A stretch of 64,000 nt of DNA from Globodera rostochiensis (lineage: Eukaryota > Nematoda > Chromadorea > Rhabditida > Heteroderidae): assembly GCA_018350325.1 (NCBI GenBank), contig JAEVLN010000012.1, positions 496,001 to 560,000 on the forward strand, in the 5' to 3' direction. Under the pieces are notes generated by a model. That model was not told the DNA's origin, searched no databases, and saw only the letters and a program-made list of their open reading frames with translations. The position numbers were made by a program, and so were the translations under genes. Positions 34,697 to 46,800 of this stretch are shown one piece after another. Positions within the stretch are counted from its first letter, which is position 1; the number at the start of each line of letters is the position of its first letter.

Positions 34697-37600
34697 ATGG
34701 CATTTGGCGTCGCGCAAGTGAGTCCAGCGGAAGGCAGCAGCGGCACGGCGAGCACAGCCGAGGCCGTCTTCGGCATGTCCCCGCCGGGGGTTCGGCTGGC
34801 AATGAACACGGAGCAGCTTCATCGACAGATGAAAAGCAATGGCCGGGGACGGAGGGAAATGGGAGAGGCCAATTGGAAGGCGAAGTGCGCGACGATGATG
34901 GCATTTTGATCAGAAAATTAAAATTGGGGGAAAACGGCACAATTGCAAAAAATGAAAACAAAAATCGTTACAGCGAGAAAACAAAATTTAAAATGTAAAA
35001 ATTAATTATTGTAGGCAAAAGCAATAAAAGTGCCAATAATTAATTCCATTGACTGTTCAGATTGGCTATAAATTTGGTAGCCGGCGCCGCGATCATGATC
35101 GCTATCTTTGCCGGACTCTTTCTGTTCGTTGTAATGCCGCAACTGGGCGGCCATCCACTGCAGTCGAGGGTAAAGCGATCGAGTTGCCCGATCATTAGTG
35201 ATCGGTCGCGGCATTAACATCAATGAGAATGCCAAAATAGAGGGTAAAGCGATCGAGTTGCCCGATCATTAGTGATCGGTCGCGGCATTAACATCAATGA
35301 GAATGCCAAAATAGAGGGTAAAGCGATCGAGTTGCCCGATCATTAGTGATCGGTCGCGGCATTAACATCAATGAGAATGCCAAAATAGAGGGTAAAGCGA
35401 TCGAGTTGCCCGATCATTAGTGATCGGTCGCGGCATTAACATCAATGAGAATGCCAAAATAGAGGGTAAAGCGATCGAGTTGCCCGATCCTAGTGATCGG
35501 TCGCGGCATTTAAGCAATGAGAATGCCAAAATAGAGGGTAAAGCGATCGAGTTGCCCGATCATTAGTGATCGGTCGCGGCATTAACATCAATGAGAATGC
35601 CAAAATAGAGGGTAAAGCGATCGAGTTGCCCGATCCTAGTGATCGGTCGCGGCATTTAAGCAATGAGAATGCCAAAATAGAGGGTAAAGCGATCGAGTTG
35701 CCCGATCATTAGTGATCGGTCGCGGCATTAACATCAATGAGAATGCCAAAATAGAGGGTAAAGCGATCGAGTTGCCCGATCATTAGTGATAAGTCGCGGC
35801 ATTTAGGCAATGAGAATGCCAAAATATTAGTCAGTGTGTTTAAAAAGTGATTGATTAAGTCAAGTTGCAGTTTGCCGATCACCGCGAACATCGCTATGAT
35901 TGGCCTCCGTCCACATATTCCCTTTTGGGCCGTTTCCGTCGTGCCGCGATCACTTGCGATCACGGCATTTGCAGTGAAATTGGCCGAGACATAATGCTTC
36001 AGGTGGGCGGGACTTACAAATTAGCGAAGGGAATTAAAATAAATTGATTTTATTGATTATTCATAATTTGTAAAGGGCGGCAATGCCATCGATTCGGCCA
36101 TCGCTTCTTTGTTCTGTTTGGGCGTTACAAACCCCCAAAGCAGCGGTTTAGTTAAGTTTATTTTATTAATAAAACAAATTTAAATAAATAAATCATTTTA
36201 TTTTATTTATCTTTTAGGCGGCGGATTTATAATGACATTTTTTGATGCAAAATCGCGCAGCTGTAAAGTGCTGGACGCACGAGAGACAGCGCCCGAGGCG
36301 AGTTCCCGGGAAATGTACGGTACGGACGAATGGGCATCGAAATACGGTAAACGAAAATTGCCAAATTGAAAGGACTTAAATTTGCCATAAATCAGGCTAT
36401 CGTGCAATTGCCACTCCCGGCGAACTTGCCGGCTATTGGTTGGCTTTCAAAGAGTACGGTAGTGGACGCGTTAATTGGTCCGAATTGGTAAAAACAAATT
36501 AAAAAAAACAAAATATTTTAAACATTTCTCACAGATTATGCCCTCCGTTCGGCTGGCCAGGACGGGCGTGCCAATCTCGGAATATTTGGCCTATGTATTG
36601 GGCGTCAAGGAAAAGCACTTCCGGACACTTCCGTCAATGGCGTAATGGCATATTCAAAAGTTTTGCCGAAAGGCACTTTTTTAAATTCTTAATTTTAGAA
36701 GTTGGATTAATCCCGTCACAAATCGGTGATTGAATAAAAATGTTTTTTCAATAAATGCCAAACTTTTTAAGGGTTTACCAATTCGGCGACATAATTCGAA
36801 GGCCCGAGCTGGCGGACACAATGGAGCGGCTTGCACTCGCGCAGAATCCGGTCGATTTGTTCTACAGGGGACAAATGGCAGAAACAATCGTTGCGGAAAT
36901 TAAGAAAAATGGTCCAAAAATTATTAATTAATTAATTTTAAGTTCATATGTCCACTCACTCATTTTAGAACTTTTTGAATTATTTTAAAAGTTGAAAATA
37001 TCCGACAAATCCGAAGCTTCATCTTTTGTATAAGCTTTAAAAGGAGCGGGCGGGGGGCGGGGAAATGTTTCAATTTGTCTCTGTTTAGGCGGCCTTTTGT
37101 CCATGGACGATTTGGCCAATTACCGGCCAAAGATTTACGACTCGCCGCTCATTTCGGACGGTTTTAGCGGTTCGTTGCGAATGTGCGGGCCTCCGCCGCC
37201 GTCGTCTTTTGCGGTAACTCAAGCGATTGTCGCCGTTATGGTCGGTGAGTGACCGCCCGTTTTGGCATTTTGTCACTAATTTATTTCAATTTTGTTTTAG
37301 CAAAATTTTCGAATTACACGCGTTACGGCAACCCTTCCGACGGCGTTTTGGACGACACCGAATTTTACCATTGGATGATCGAAGCGCAAAAATTTGCCTA
37401 TGCCCAGCGGACAAAACTTGGGGACGTGGACTTTGTGCCGGAGGCAATGGAATTGGCCAAGTTCGGGCATTTGTCCAAAAGTTGCGAAGAATTTGTGCCA
37501 ATTTTCACGCAGAAATATGACAAGTGCGCGCTACCACCGCGAAGTGCTGAAGCGCGTGCCGCCCAAAGCGATGTTTTCCGCCTATTATGCCGAACTGCCG

Positions 37601-38931
37601 CTCATGGCACAGGTCAAAGAGTTAATTGACCAAAGAGTTCAACGAGTACATTTATGTTAAATTTAGAAGGAAGACCACGGCACGTCGCACGTTTCTGTGC
37701 TTGACCCGGAAGGCAATGGCGTTTCGGCAACGAGCACTGTGAACAGATGGCACGTTAAATTAATTTTGTTCGAGAGTCTCGATGCTTTTTTTTTTTGGTT
37801 TTTCACCGAATTTTACGTTTAAATTCGGAAGCGTTTCGAACATTGGCAAATGCTGCGCTATTAAAATACGCCAAAATGTTCAATTTTTTAAGGTTTGGTG
37901 CCGTCGTCCAATCAGAACAACTTGGCATTGTGTGGAACGATGAAATGGTCCGTTTTGAGGGAGAGAAAAGACTGTGAATTTTGAAGAAATTAATTTAAAT
38001 TCACAAAAAAAGGACAAATTTTGAAGAAATTAATTCAAATTCACAAAAAAAGAACGGAATTTCGAAGAAATTAATTTAAATTCACAAAAAAAGGACAAAT
38101 TTTGAAGAAATTAATTCAAATTCACAAAAAAAGAATGGAATTTTGAAGAAATTAATTTAAATTCACAAAAAAAGGACGACTTTTCCTCTCCCGGAATGGC
38201 CAATGGCTTCGGATTTGCCCCTTCGGAGGCAAATTTCATTGAGCCGGGAAAACGGCCGATGAGCTCGATGAGTCCGATGGTAATTTTTGATCAGGACAGC
38301 GGAAAGGCAAGTGAATAAAAATATAAAATTAAATTAAAATAAAATTAATTTATTTAAGCTTAAATTTGTGATTGGAGCATCGGGCGGCTCAAAAATCATT
38401 TCGGCAATGGCAAAGCCGGTGATTCGCGTGCTGTGCTTCAACGAAACCATCAAAGAGGCCATTGACGCGCCCACTCTGCACAATCAATTCACACCGGACG
38501 TAACGCAATTTGAGGAGACAGTGCCTCAGGCAATAATACCGTACCAATACAAATCGTGCCAAGACATTCACTCTCTTGCAATACCGTACCAATCAAAGTG
38601 CCAATACATTCAAATCTCTTGCAATGCCGTACCGATACAAATCAATCTCTTGCAATACCGTACCAATCCATTCGTGCCAATACAATTCAATCTCCCCAAA
38701 AGAACAAAACAAACAGAGAAAGAGAATTTCGTCTGACTTCATTTTAATAAGCGCTTTTGCCAACCATTTCAGCAGCTGATCAAAGACCTGGAGGTGAAAT
38801 TTGCACAGAAGTTCAAGCCGACCACCGGCTTTGAGGGCATTGTCCAAGGCATTGTGATCGGCGATGACGGCTTCATCTACGCCAACGGCGACTACAGACG
38901 CAGGACGAACATGCACCCGGAGGGCTTCTGA
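34697..38931 (+). CDS. Gamma-glutamyltransferase (type II membrane enzyme)
   Basis: Extracellular Ntn-hydrolase that cleaves glutathione; self-processed at a Thr. Start ATG 34697 (MAFGVAQVSPAEGSSGTAS); a 70-aa cytosolic part leads into the signal anchor VAGAAIMIAIFAGLFLFVVM (about 35060-35170). Then RRAAITCDHGICSEIGRDIM, GGNAIDSAIASLFCLGVTNP, QSSGLGGGFIMTFFDA-like (QSSG|GGGFIMTFFDAK), ETAPEASS, FAYAQRTKLGD, the catalytic segment HGTSHVSVLDPEGNGVSATS (nucleophile Thr in GTSH), NDEM|DDFSSPGMANGFGFAP, and ASGGSKIISA. The end is FIYANGDYRRRTNMHPEGF. About 16 exons; three introns are GC-AG (donors 37750, 38307, 38530). Introns hold 74-bp, 45-bp and other tandem arrays. Confidence 0.95.
35165..35825. 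repeat. 74-bp tandem repeat, 9 copies, in a gamma-glutamyltransferase intron
   Basis: Unit begins AGGGTAAAGCGATCGAGTTG and includes CCCGATCATTAGTGATCGGT and CGCGGCATTAACATCAATGA. Two copies share a private variant (CCTAGTGATCGG with TTTAAGCAATGAG), evidence of block duplication inside the array. CCGATCATTAGTGATCGG is an internal palindrome. Confidence 0.92.
37975..38178. repeat. About 45-bp tandem repeat, 5 copies, in a gamma-glutamyltransferase intron
   Basis: Alternating units with TTTTGAAGAAATTAATTTAA and TTCACAAAAAAAGGAC. The last unit's AAAAAAAG serves as the acceptor before GACGACTTTTCC (DDFSSPG). Confidence 0.85.
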
Positions 38932-39578
38932 TTGATCCAACTCATCCGGAGGAAGCCGGATAGTTTTATTACTTGGGAATTCGATTAGCCAACCATCCGG
39001 AAGATCGAATTAGGAAGAATCCATGTTTGATCAGGGCGAAGGAATTCCATAGCAAGATAAGCCGATCGATCCCTCAGATCGAAAGGATGGGATGGATTCC
39101 CTCCGCCCAATAATTAATTAATTAATTCCGTTTAATAATTAATTAATTAAATAATTCCGTTTAATAATTAATTGATAGGTGCCACAACATTTTGTCATTT
39201 TTGTTTGTTTTTCTTTTGATCCGGTTTTGTCGCAATTTTTACACTTCAAAAGTTCTCTCGCAAAATGAATTTGCGTTCATTTTGGCCTTTCCGATTGATT
39301 GTCTGTTGTTTAAATGCGCTCTTTAAATGTAAATAATTGCCAAATTTATAAATTCTTTGCCAATTTCGTCTTCATCGTTCAAAATTTTGGCTCACAAAAC
39401 GGTTAAAATGACGTCATTTTTACAAATTTGGACCCTTTTTGGGTTTGTGGCGAGGCGGAGAGTGGCGGAATGGCGCGGAGATGTCGCGGGGAAAGCATTT
39501 TCCTAAATTAATTCAATCGATAATTGCTTTAATAAAAGGGCGGCGACTTCAAAGAAGAAAAGCACTTCCGGGTTGGCT
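38932..39578. other. Convergent intergenic region
   Basis: Lies between the 3' ends of gamma-glutamyltransferase (+) and beta-mannosidase (-). AT-rich with ATTAATTAATT runs; no gene seen. Confidence 0.5.
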
Positions 39579-42500
39579 CTAAACTTTTCCAAAATGACAA
39601 AGCGCCAAAATGTTAGCGCACTTTTTGAACGCGTCGCTGAGGTCGAGCCAAAGCAACGGCAAAACGTCGTCCGCAGTAATGTCCACTGAATAAGTGCCGT
39701 TTGGGCCGTCCCTGAGGCCGGAGATCGTGGCATTTCCGTAAAGACCCGCCCGGGACAATCTGTCCGGCCACAAAACCGCCTGGGGACTCAGAAAGTCGCC
39801 GTTGGATCCGATCAGATCAGCGATCAGAAGGTAAATGCCCTCGTCATAAGAAAAATCCGTCGCAGAGGCAAACGACGGCCAATTTCTAAGCAAATTTTGA
39901 GAACTTTCATTTTTAGAAAATAATTAATAGGTAATTAATGTTTACGGTAGAGAAATTTCTTGAGATGAAAGTGGCAAAATTATGGCGACGGACACTTCGC
40001 CAGTGAAAATTGGCGAAAGACCGCCGCGAAGGTAAAACAATGACAGCCGGACATTGGCATTTTGAACCGGCACGAGCAAATCGGAAACGGCCCAAAGGCG
40101 AAAGCGGCCGTTTGAGTCCAAAAACTAATTATTATTATAATTAGGTAATTAGGGAATTTAAAAATTTGTGAAAAAACGGGCCATCGAAAGAATTAGCGGC
40201 GCGAAGGATCGCTGCACAAAATGGTGGCCTATTTTCCATCGAAGGTCAAAGTCCAAAGTGGACCAAGTGGGCGCTGCCCAAACGTCTTTCATAAATAGCG
40301 ATTATATATAATTTGCGTGCACATTCACAGAGACTGACCGTTTAGCTGCCAATACATTGCGCACATTGTGCGGCCGAGCCCCGCGTTGTTCAGATGGGAC
40401 CGGAATCTTTCAACATAATTAAATACTCTTTCCCCAGATTGTTCATGTCCATGTCCATGTCCATGTCCATGTCCATGTCCATGTCCATGTCCATGTCCAT
40501 GTCCATGTCCATGTCCATGTCCATGTCCATGTCCATGTCCATGTCCATGTCCATGTCCATGTCCATGTCCATGTCCATGTCCATGTCCATGTCCATGTCC
40601 ATGTCCATGTCCATGTCCATGTCCATGTCCATGTCCATGTCCATGTCCATGTCCATGTCCATGTCCATGTCCATGCCCACCTTCTGTAATGTTCGATTTG
40701 TGTCTGAAGTGCAACGGCCTGATGGATTTGGGAAAGAAAGGCGAATTGGTCCATGAAGGCGGGGTGGGAGACGGCGCTGAGAATGTCGTGGAGGGAAGTG
40801 AACGCTGTCGTGGAGCTGTTATTCATCAGCGGAATCTGAAAAAGATTAGAAAATGCGTTTAAATTTGAATTTATTTTACGTTAAAATGTTGGAAGACGAG
40901 CAACGGGAGGTTGAGAACGCCTCCGGGGTGATGCTGTCGCTTGACCAAAGTCGCGCTGCGGTAAGCCCAGTCGGACGGGTCCAACCAACGCGCCATTGTC
41001 CCACTAAATTTAGGCAAAATTTCAAAAAAAACATTCCGTCCGCTCACCGCAAAGGCATTGACTGAACGCCAAATTCGGAGGCGCAACGGGGCACCGGGTA
41101 ATTGTACGCCTTCCACAGATTCACCGACTCCGTGTAAAAGTGCACGTCGCCATATGCCGGATCAGCCGGGTTACGCGCAATTCCACCCTCTCTTAAGCCA
41201 ATTTAAGCTTTACGGGCGGAATGCCGTCGATGTCGTCACCTGTCCGTCTCCATTCCGTTGGAGGGGCTGGAGAGCAGCAACGGCCGCGTCGGGTCCAACG
41301 CCTTGGCCACGGTTTGGATGTGCGTCTTGTAAAGTTTGACGTAATCCCGGGCCTGGGCCTAAAGTTGAGGCAATGTTCTCCAATTTTTGCGTTTTTATGG
41401 TTTTTAGGCCTCTTCCGGGTAATCCCACGACGGATACCACTGACTGCGCACGGCCAACTCATTTTCGTTGTTTGTCGCCCAACAGAGTACGGACGGGTGA
41501 TGCCTCAGGCGAAGAACATAAAAATGGACAAATCACTCCATTTCTTGTCATAATCATTCATTACCTGTTCCTCAATTTCGGCCTCCACCGATTGCAAGAA
41601 GTTCGAGTCGGTTGGGTAAAGGGAACAAGCGAACATAAAATCTTGCCAAATTAGGAGACCGAAAATCAAATAAAAGTAAAAACAATAAAATTAAAATAAA
41701 AGGTCGGCATTTACCAATTTCGTCGGCTTTCTCATAGAATTCGTCCATTTCGTAAAAGCCGCCTCCCCAAACCCTCAAAACATTTGCATTTGCTTTAACG
41801 GCCGATTGGAGACTGAATTTTCGACGCTCGGAGTGATCGCGGGCCGGGAACAATGAAATTGGCACCCAATTTGTGCCTGTTTAAAAGGTAATTTTTGAAT
41901 ATATTTCAAAAAAAACGATTTAAATTCTCAAACCCTTAAGGAAAATCGGCACTCCGTTCAGTTCGAACTGAAAAAGCCGTCCCTGGGCCGGATTGGACGC
42001 GTTCACCAAACTTTGATTGAGCCTTACGGTTCGAAAGGCAATTCGCTTCCGGGCAAATGCCAATTCGAAATCTGTCAGAATTATTTCAGTAATTATTTTT
42101 ACCCTAATTTTCTTACCGTTTTCCATAATTTTCACCTCCAAAGTGTACATTGGCTGAGTTCCGTATCCGATCGGATGCCATAACAGCACCGATTTAGCTG
42201 GGACCTTCATCTTCAGACCGTCCAACTCCCAATTTGGGCACTTTTTTGTATTTGGCACGAATTCCTTTAATTACGGGGAAATAAAATAACAAAATTTTGA
42301 AAATAAATGCCTCGGGCGACAAAGAAACGAACGAATAAACGAACTTTGTCCATGCCAAGCTCCAACAAGCGAAGTTTGACGCGTATTGGACGGCGGACGA
42401 TGGCACAGACCAAAATGAGACGGGCGCTAATCACAAAATCATCTAAAAATTAAAATGCAAAAAATAATTCCAAATTAAATAAAAAAGGCATTCTTTTAAC

Positions 42501-43550
42501 CTTTCTCAAAGTTGACCATTGGGGAAAAGCTTTGAATTGAAAGTCGGTCAAAGTATTCCAATTGAATAGGTCGCCAAATGCCAACCGTTGGAAAGCTCAC
42601 AAAATTCGATTTTAATTAATTTAATTTTCGCAATTTTTGCTCACCTCGGGCCCCAATCCCAACCAAAACTTGCTTGCATTTTACGCACAAATTGCACGTG
42701 GCACTCGCCGTTATATACGGGCGGAGTGCATTCCTTCAATTTTTGCAAATTAATTTAAATTTTTGCCCCGCCATTTCTCTTACGGGGGGTAATTTGTGTC
42801 CTTGAAAGACCTAAAATAATTAAATTTAATTTCAAAAGGGGTAAATTAATTGTAAAATTAATTCTTTTGAATGGAATAAATTGCCGAAATGCACAAAAAG
42901 TGCCCACTTTGTACTTTTCTGCCCTAAAATTGGCCTCCTCAACGGGCGATTCGAATTCAATTCGAAGGACATTTTGACGTGGGAGAATATCGGCCCAAAC
43001 GTCGACGGATTTGGCCACAAATTGATTGTCCATTTGGGCAACAATTGTCCGGTTATTCAGCACAACGGAGGCGGGCGAGTCGATGCCGGCCAATTGAAGC
43101 AGTACAAAATTGGCCAAAAAGAGAAAACCAAAAGTCCGATCATTTCAAATCACCCCACTGGCCTTATGCACTCCCTCCGGGGGCTGAAATGTCTTTTCGT
43201 AGACCCACCGGTGCCGTGGCACCCACCGGCAAAAGTCGTCGCCCCTCCCGAACAGAGGATCGGCCTAAAGTACAAAAGGTTTAAACAAATTAAACAATTC
43301 ATTTTAATTATTTTAGTTTCGACCTCAATGAAACCGTTGGCGAATAAATCGGCGTAAATGTCCCCGGGCACTTAATTTGTTTATAATTTAATTCTTTTCT
43401 TCGAATTCGTTTGCCCAAACCTTGCGCATTTCCCGAAATATTCGGCTCATTTTTGGAAAAAAAGTGCCAGGATCCGCCGAGTCCGAAGAAAAGAGCCAAA
43501 AAAAGGCGAAAATTTATTAAAAGGAGAAAAATTTGTATTGTTTTTGGCAT
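39579..43550 (-). CDS. Beta-mannosidase, glycoside hydrolase family 2
   Basis: Lysosomal-type exo-enzyme removing beta-mannose from N-glycan cores. Start ATG with first base 43550; signal peptide [20 protein letters not shown], then [81 protein letters not shown] (family signature), the acid/base motif [25 protein letters not shown], the nucleophile motif [37 protein letters not shown], and a C-terminal [17 protein letters not shown]. About 14 exons. Oddities: one intron (between EHYRR and FRSHLNN) is almost pure ATGGAC hexamer; one intron (from 40181 down to 40125) is GC-AG; and the junction [14 protein letters not shown] (43115-43162) has no AG acceptor and carries an in-frame TGA if unspliced. 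Confidence 0.93.
40445..40676. repeat. Hexamer microsatellite (TCCATG)n, about 39 copies, forming a beta-mannosidase intron
   Basis: Essentially perfect hexamer array. On the coding (minus) strand the intron starts GTGGGC right before the array and ends in TATGTTGAAAG after it; splicing joins EHYRR to [11 protein letters not shown] in phase. Apparent GH, DM, TW or SM dipeptide proteins across it are artefacts. Confidence 0.93.
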
Positions 43551-43869
43551 TTATGCAAAATATAAAATTAATCAATCATTTCCCCCTTTTTTATTTGGCT
43601 GATTGGGGGGGGGGAAGAAATGTTATCATTTATCAATCATTTATTTATCATTTCTTCATTTGTTTTTGTGAAGTAAAATTAAATATGCAAAAGTCGTCAC
43701 ATTTTGTCTCCTAAATTATTATTTTAAATTTAATTGCATTTTGAGAATGAAAGAAAGAATAAATAATATACAAACAAACACTAACACTGATAATGCCAAT
43801 GCCAATGCCAATGTTGGTGGAGGGGGGGGGGGGTTTCAAATACAAATTAAACACAAAAAATCATTTAAA

Positions 43870-46800
43870 TTATTGTCGTCTGTCCGCGGCTCTTTTTTCC
43901 GCTTCGCGTCGGTCGCGCTTTTCGCGGGCGAACAATTCCAAAAGCTGAAAGTGATTCGTTAAAAATGGAGAAGAAAATTGCCTCGAGAGTCTCGACTCCA
44001 GACTGAGTCAGTCTAAAGGAGAAATGTAACAGCCAATCTTCGAATTCTTAAATCCAAAATCCCAAATCGAAACCGCCCTCATTCTTCATTAATTAATCAA
44101 TCACTTTCGTCATCCCCGACAGTGATTGGATGATCACAAACTGATCTAACACCAAATTCCTGACAATCAAGATCAGAGTAATCATTTATCAATGGGACTC
44201 CCGCCCACTTCCCCCCCCCCCGCCCGCCCACTCTCGTCCGCTCTTCCACCAGCGCGTCAATTTCGGGCTCTGCCAATTGCTGCTTCATCTCTTCGCCCTC
44301 TTCAATGCCGTCGTTGGCTTCGTCGTCCTGAACTGTTGCCGACGATAATTTTTGCTGCTGTTGCGCAAATGTTTGGTTAAGTGACTGCAAAAAGTTGAGC
44401 ATCGCCTCGCTGAAGGAGCCCAAAGAGCGCAGCGACGGATTTATGTCCTCGGGGGAAGAAAAACGATATCAGAGACAGACAGACAGAGAGAGAGAGTAAG
44501 AGTGAGAGAGAGAGAGAAAGAAAGAGAGAGAGAGAGAGAAAGAAAGAGAGAGAGAGAGAGAGGGCAAGAGAGAGGGAGAGAAAACAGAGATGGAGCAGAG
44601 TAAGAGGGGGAGAGAATCCGAGAGTCGAATCTCGAGTATTTAAGTGATCATTTTCGTCCTTTTAGGCTAATTGTCCATTTATTCGCTCTGTCACCTCAAA
44701 TGAGTCCGTCCCATGGGGCACAACAAAAAGCGGCTGTTGGGGGTCGGTTAACAGCGACTTTTGGATGTTTTGGAGTGGCGGGGCATTGACCAAATTGGTT
44801 AAAAATGTGCGCGCTTTGGTCAACAGAGAGTCCATTCGAATGCTTAAAGTCTGTAAAAATTCAAAGTTTAAACCGAATGAAATCGCCCCTAAGGCGTAAA
44901 TGTTAACTTTTTGATAATTAATTCGCGCACAATTTGCAAATTATTTAATTAAATGCGGAATTACAAAATTATCAGCCCAAACTCACAATAATCGCAGCGC
45001 CGTTTATGTGAGCAAATTGGCGAATTAAGCGATACGTTTGACGCTTTTGCTCACTGTTCAGATTCTTTAAATAAACATTAAAATAAATAATTAGTTTAAA
45101 TCATTTTTAATTTAAATTAATTACGCTAAATGTTTGTTATAAATTCAATAATTAATGACCTGGAATTCGTCGTATCGCGCGCAAACAATCGCAAAAGGAA
45201 TTCCGATAGGGCGAATCGCCGCGTGTTTATCCCAAATCAGTCACTTTTTTGTATTAAAAGCTTCATTAATTTACTTGTGACTCATTACGGCCGATGGCCG
45301 CCGCCCGCGGCGTTTCGAAACTTTCAATTCGCTTGCGGCAAGCCGTCATCAGAGTTTCGGCGACCGATTGGAGCAGTTCGGGACGGGTCAAGTCCAGGAA
45401 CAGAAGCAGCGAAATTGCACTTCAAATTGAAAATGTTTTGGAAAATTCAAAAATAATTTATTTTTATTAACCGAATGTTTCTTTTTTGGAGCGGTATTTC
45501 GACGAGCGGCGCCATCGTTCCCCCACCGGCCAATTCCCACACATTTACCAATTGTTTATTCTTAATTAATTAATTTAAATTTATTTTACATTTTCCCCCC
45601 CCCCCAAATTCGATAACGCTTTTTGTTTTATAATCGATTTAAAGGAATTAATTTAAATTTATTTTACATTTTCCCCCAAATTCGATAAAGCTTTTTGTTT
45701 TATAATCGATTTAAAGGAATTAATTTAAATTTATTTTACATTTTCCCCCAAATTCGATAAAGCTTTTTGTTTTATAATCGATTTAAAGGAATTAATTTAA
45801 ATTTATTTTACATTTTCCCCCAAATTCGATAAAGCTTTTTGTTTTATAATCGATTTAAAGGAATTAATTTAAATTTATTTTACATTTTCCCCCAAATTCG
45901 ATAAAGCTTTTTGTTTTATAATCGATTTAAAGGAATTAATTTAAATTTATTTTACATTTTCCCCCCAAATTCGATAAAGCTTTTTGTTTTATAATCGATT
46001 TAAAGGAATTAATTTAAATTTATTTTACATTTTCCCCCAAATTCGATAAAGCTTTTTGTTTTATAATCGATTTAAAGGAATTAATTTAAATTTATTTTAC
46101 ATTTTCCCCCCAAATTCGATAAAGCTTTTTGTTTTATAATCGATTTAAAGGAATTAATTTAAATTTATTTTACATTTTCCCCCAAATTCGATAAAGCTTT
46201 TTGTTTATAATCGATTTAAAGGAATTAATTTAAATTTATTTTACATTTTCCCCCCAAATTCGATAAAGCTTTTTGTTTTATAATCGATTTAAAGGAATTA
46301 ATTTAAATTTATTTTACATTTTCCCCCCAAATTCGATAAAGCTTTTTGTTTTATAATCGATTTAAAGGAATTAATTTAAATTTATTTTACATTTTCCCCC
46401 AAATTCGATAAAGCTTTTTGTTTTATAATCGATTTAAAGGAATTAATTTAAATTTATTTTACATTTTCCCCCCAAATTCGATAACGCTTTTTGTTTTATA
46501 ATCGATTTAAAGGAATTAATTTAAATTTATTTTACATTTTCCCCCCAAATTCGATAAAGCTTTTTGTTTTATAATCGATTTAAAGGAATTAATTTAAATT
46601 TATTTTACATTTTCCCCCAAATTCGATAAAGCTTTTTGTTTTATAATCGATTTAAAGGAATTAATTTAAATTTATTTTACATTTTCCCCCAAATTCGATA
46701 AAGCTTTTTGTTTTATAATCGATTTAAAGGAATTAATTTAAATTTATTTTACATTTTCCCCCAAATTCGATAAAGCTTTTTGTTTTATAATCGATTTAAA

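Noticed and set aside
40325..40826. Dipeptide-repeat proteins (GH, DM, TW, SM)
   Set aside because: The hexamer array is an intron of beta-mannosidase; splicing it out restores [12 protein letters not shown].
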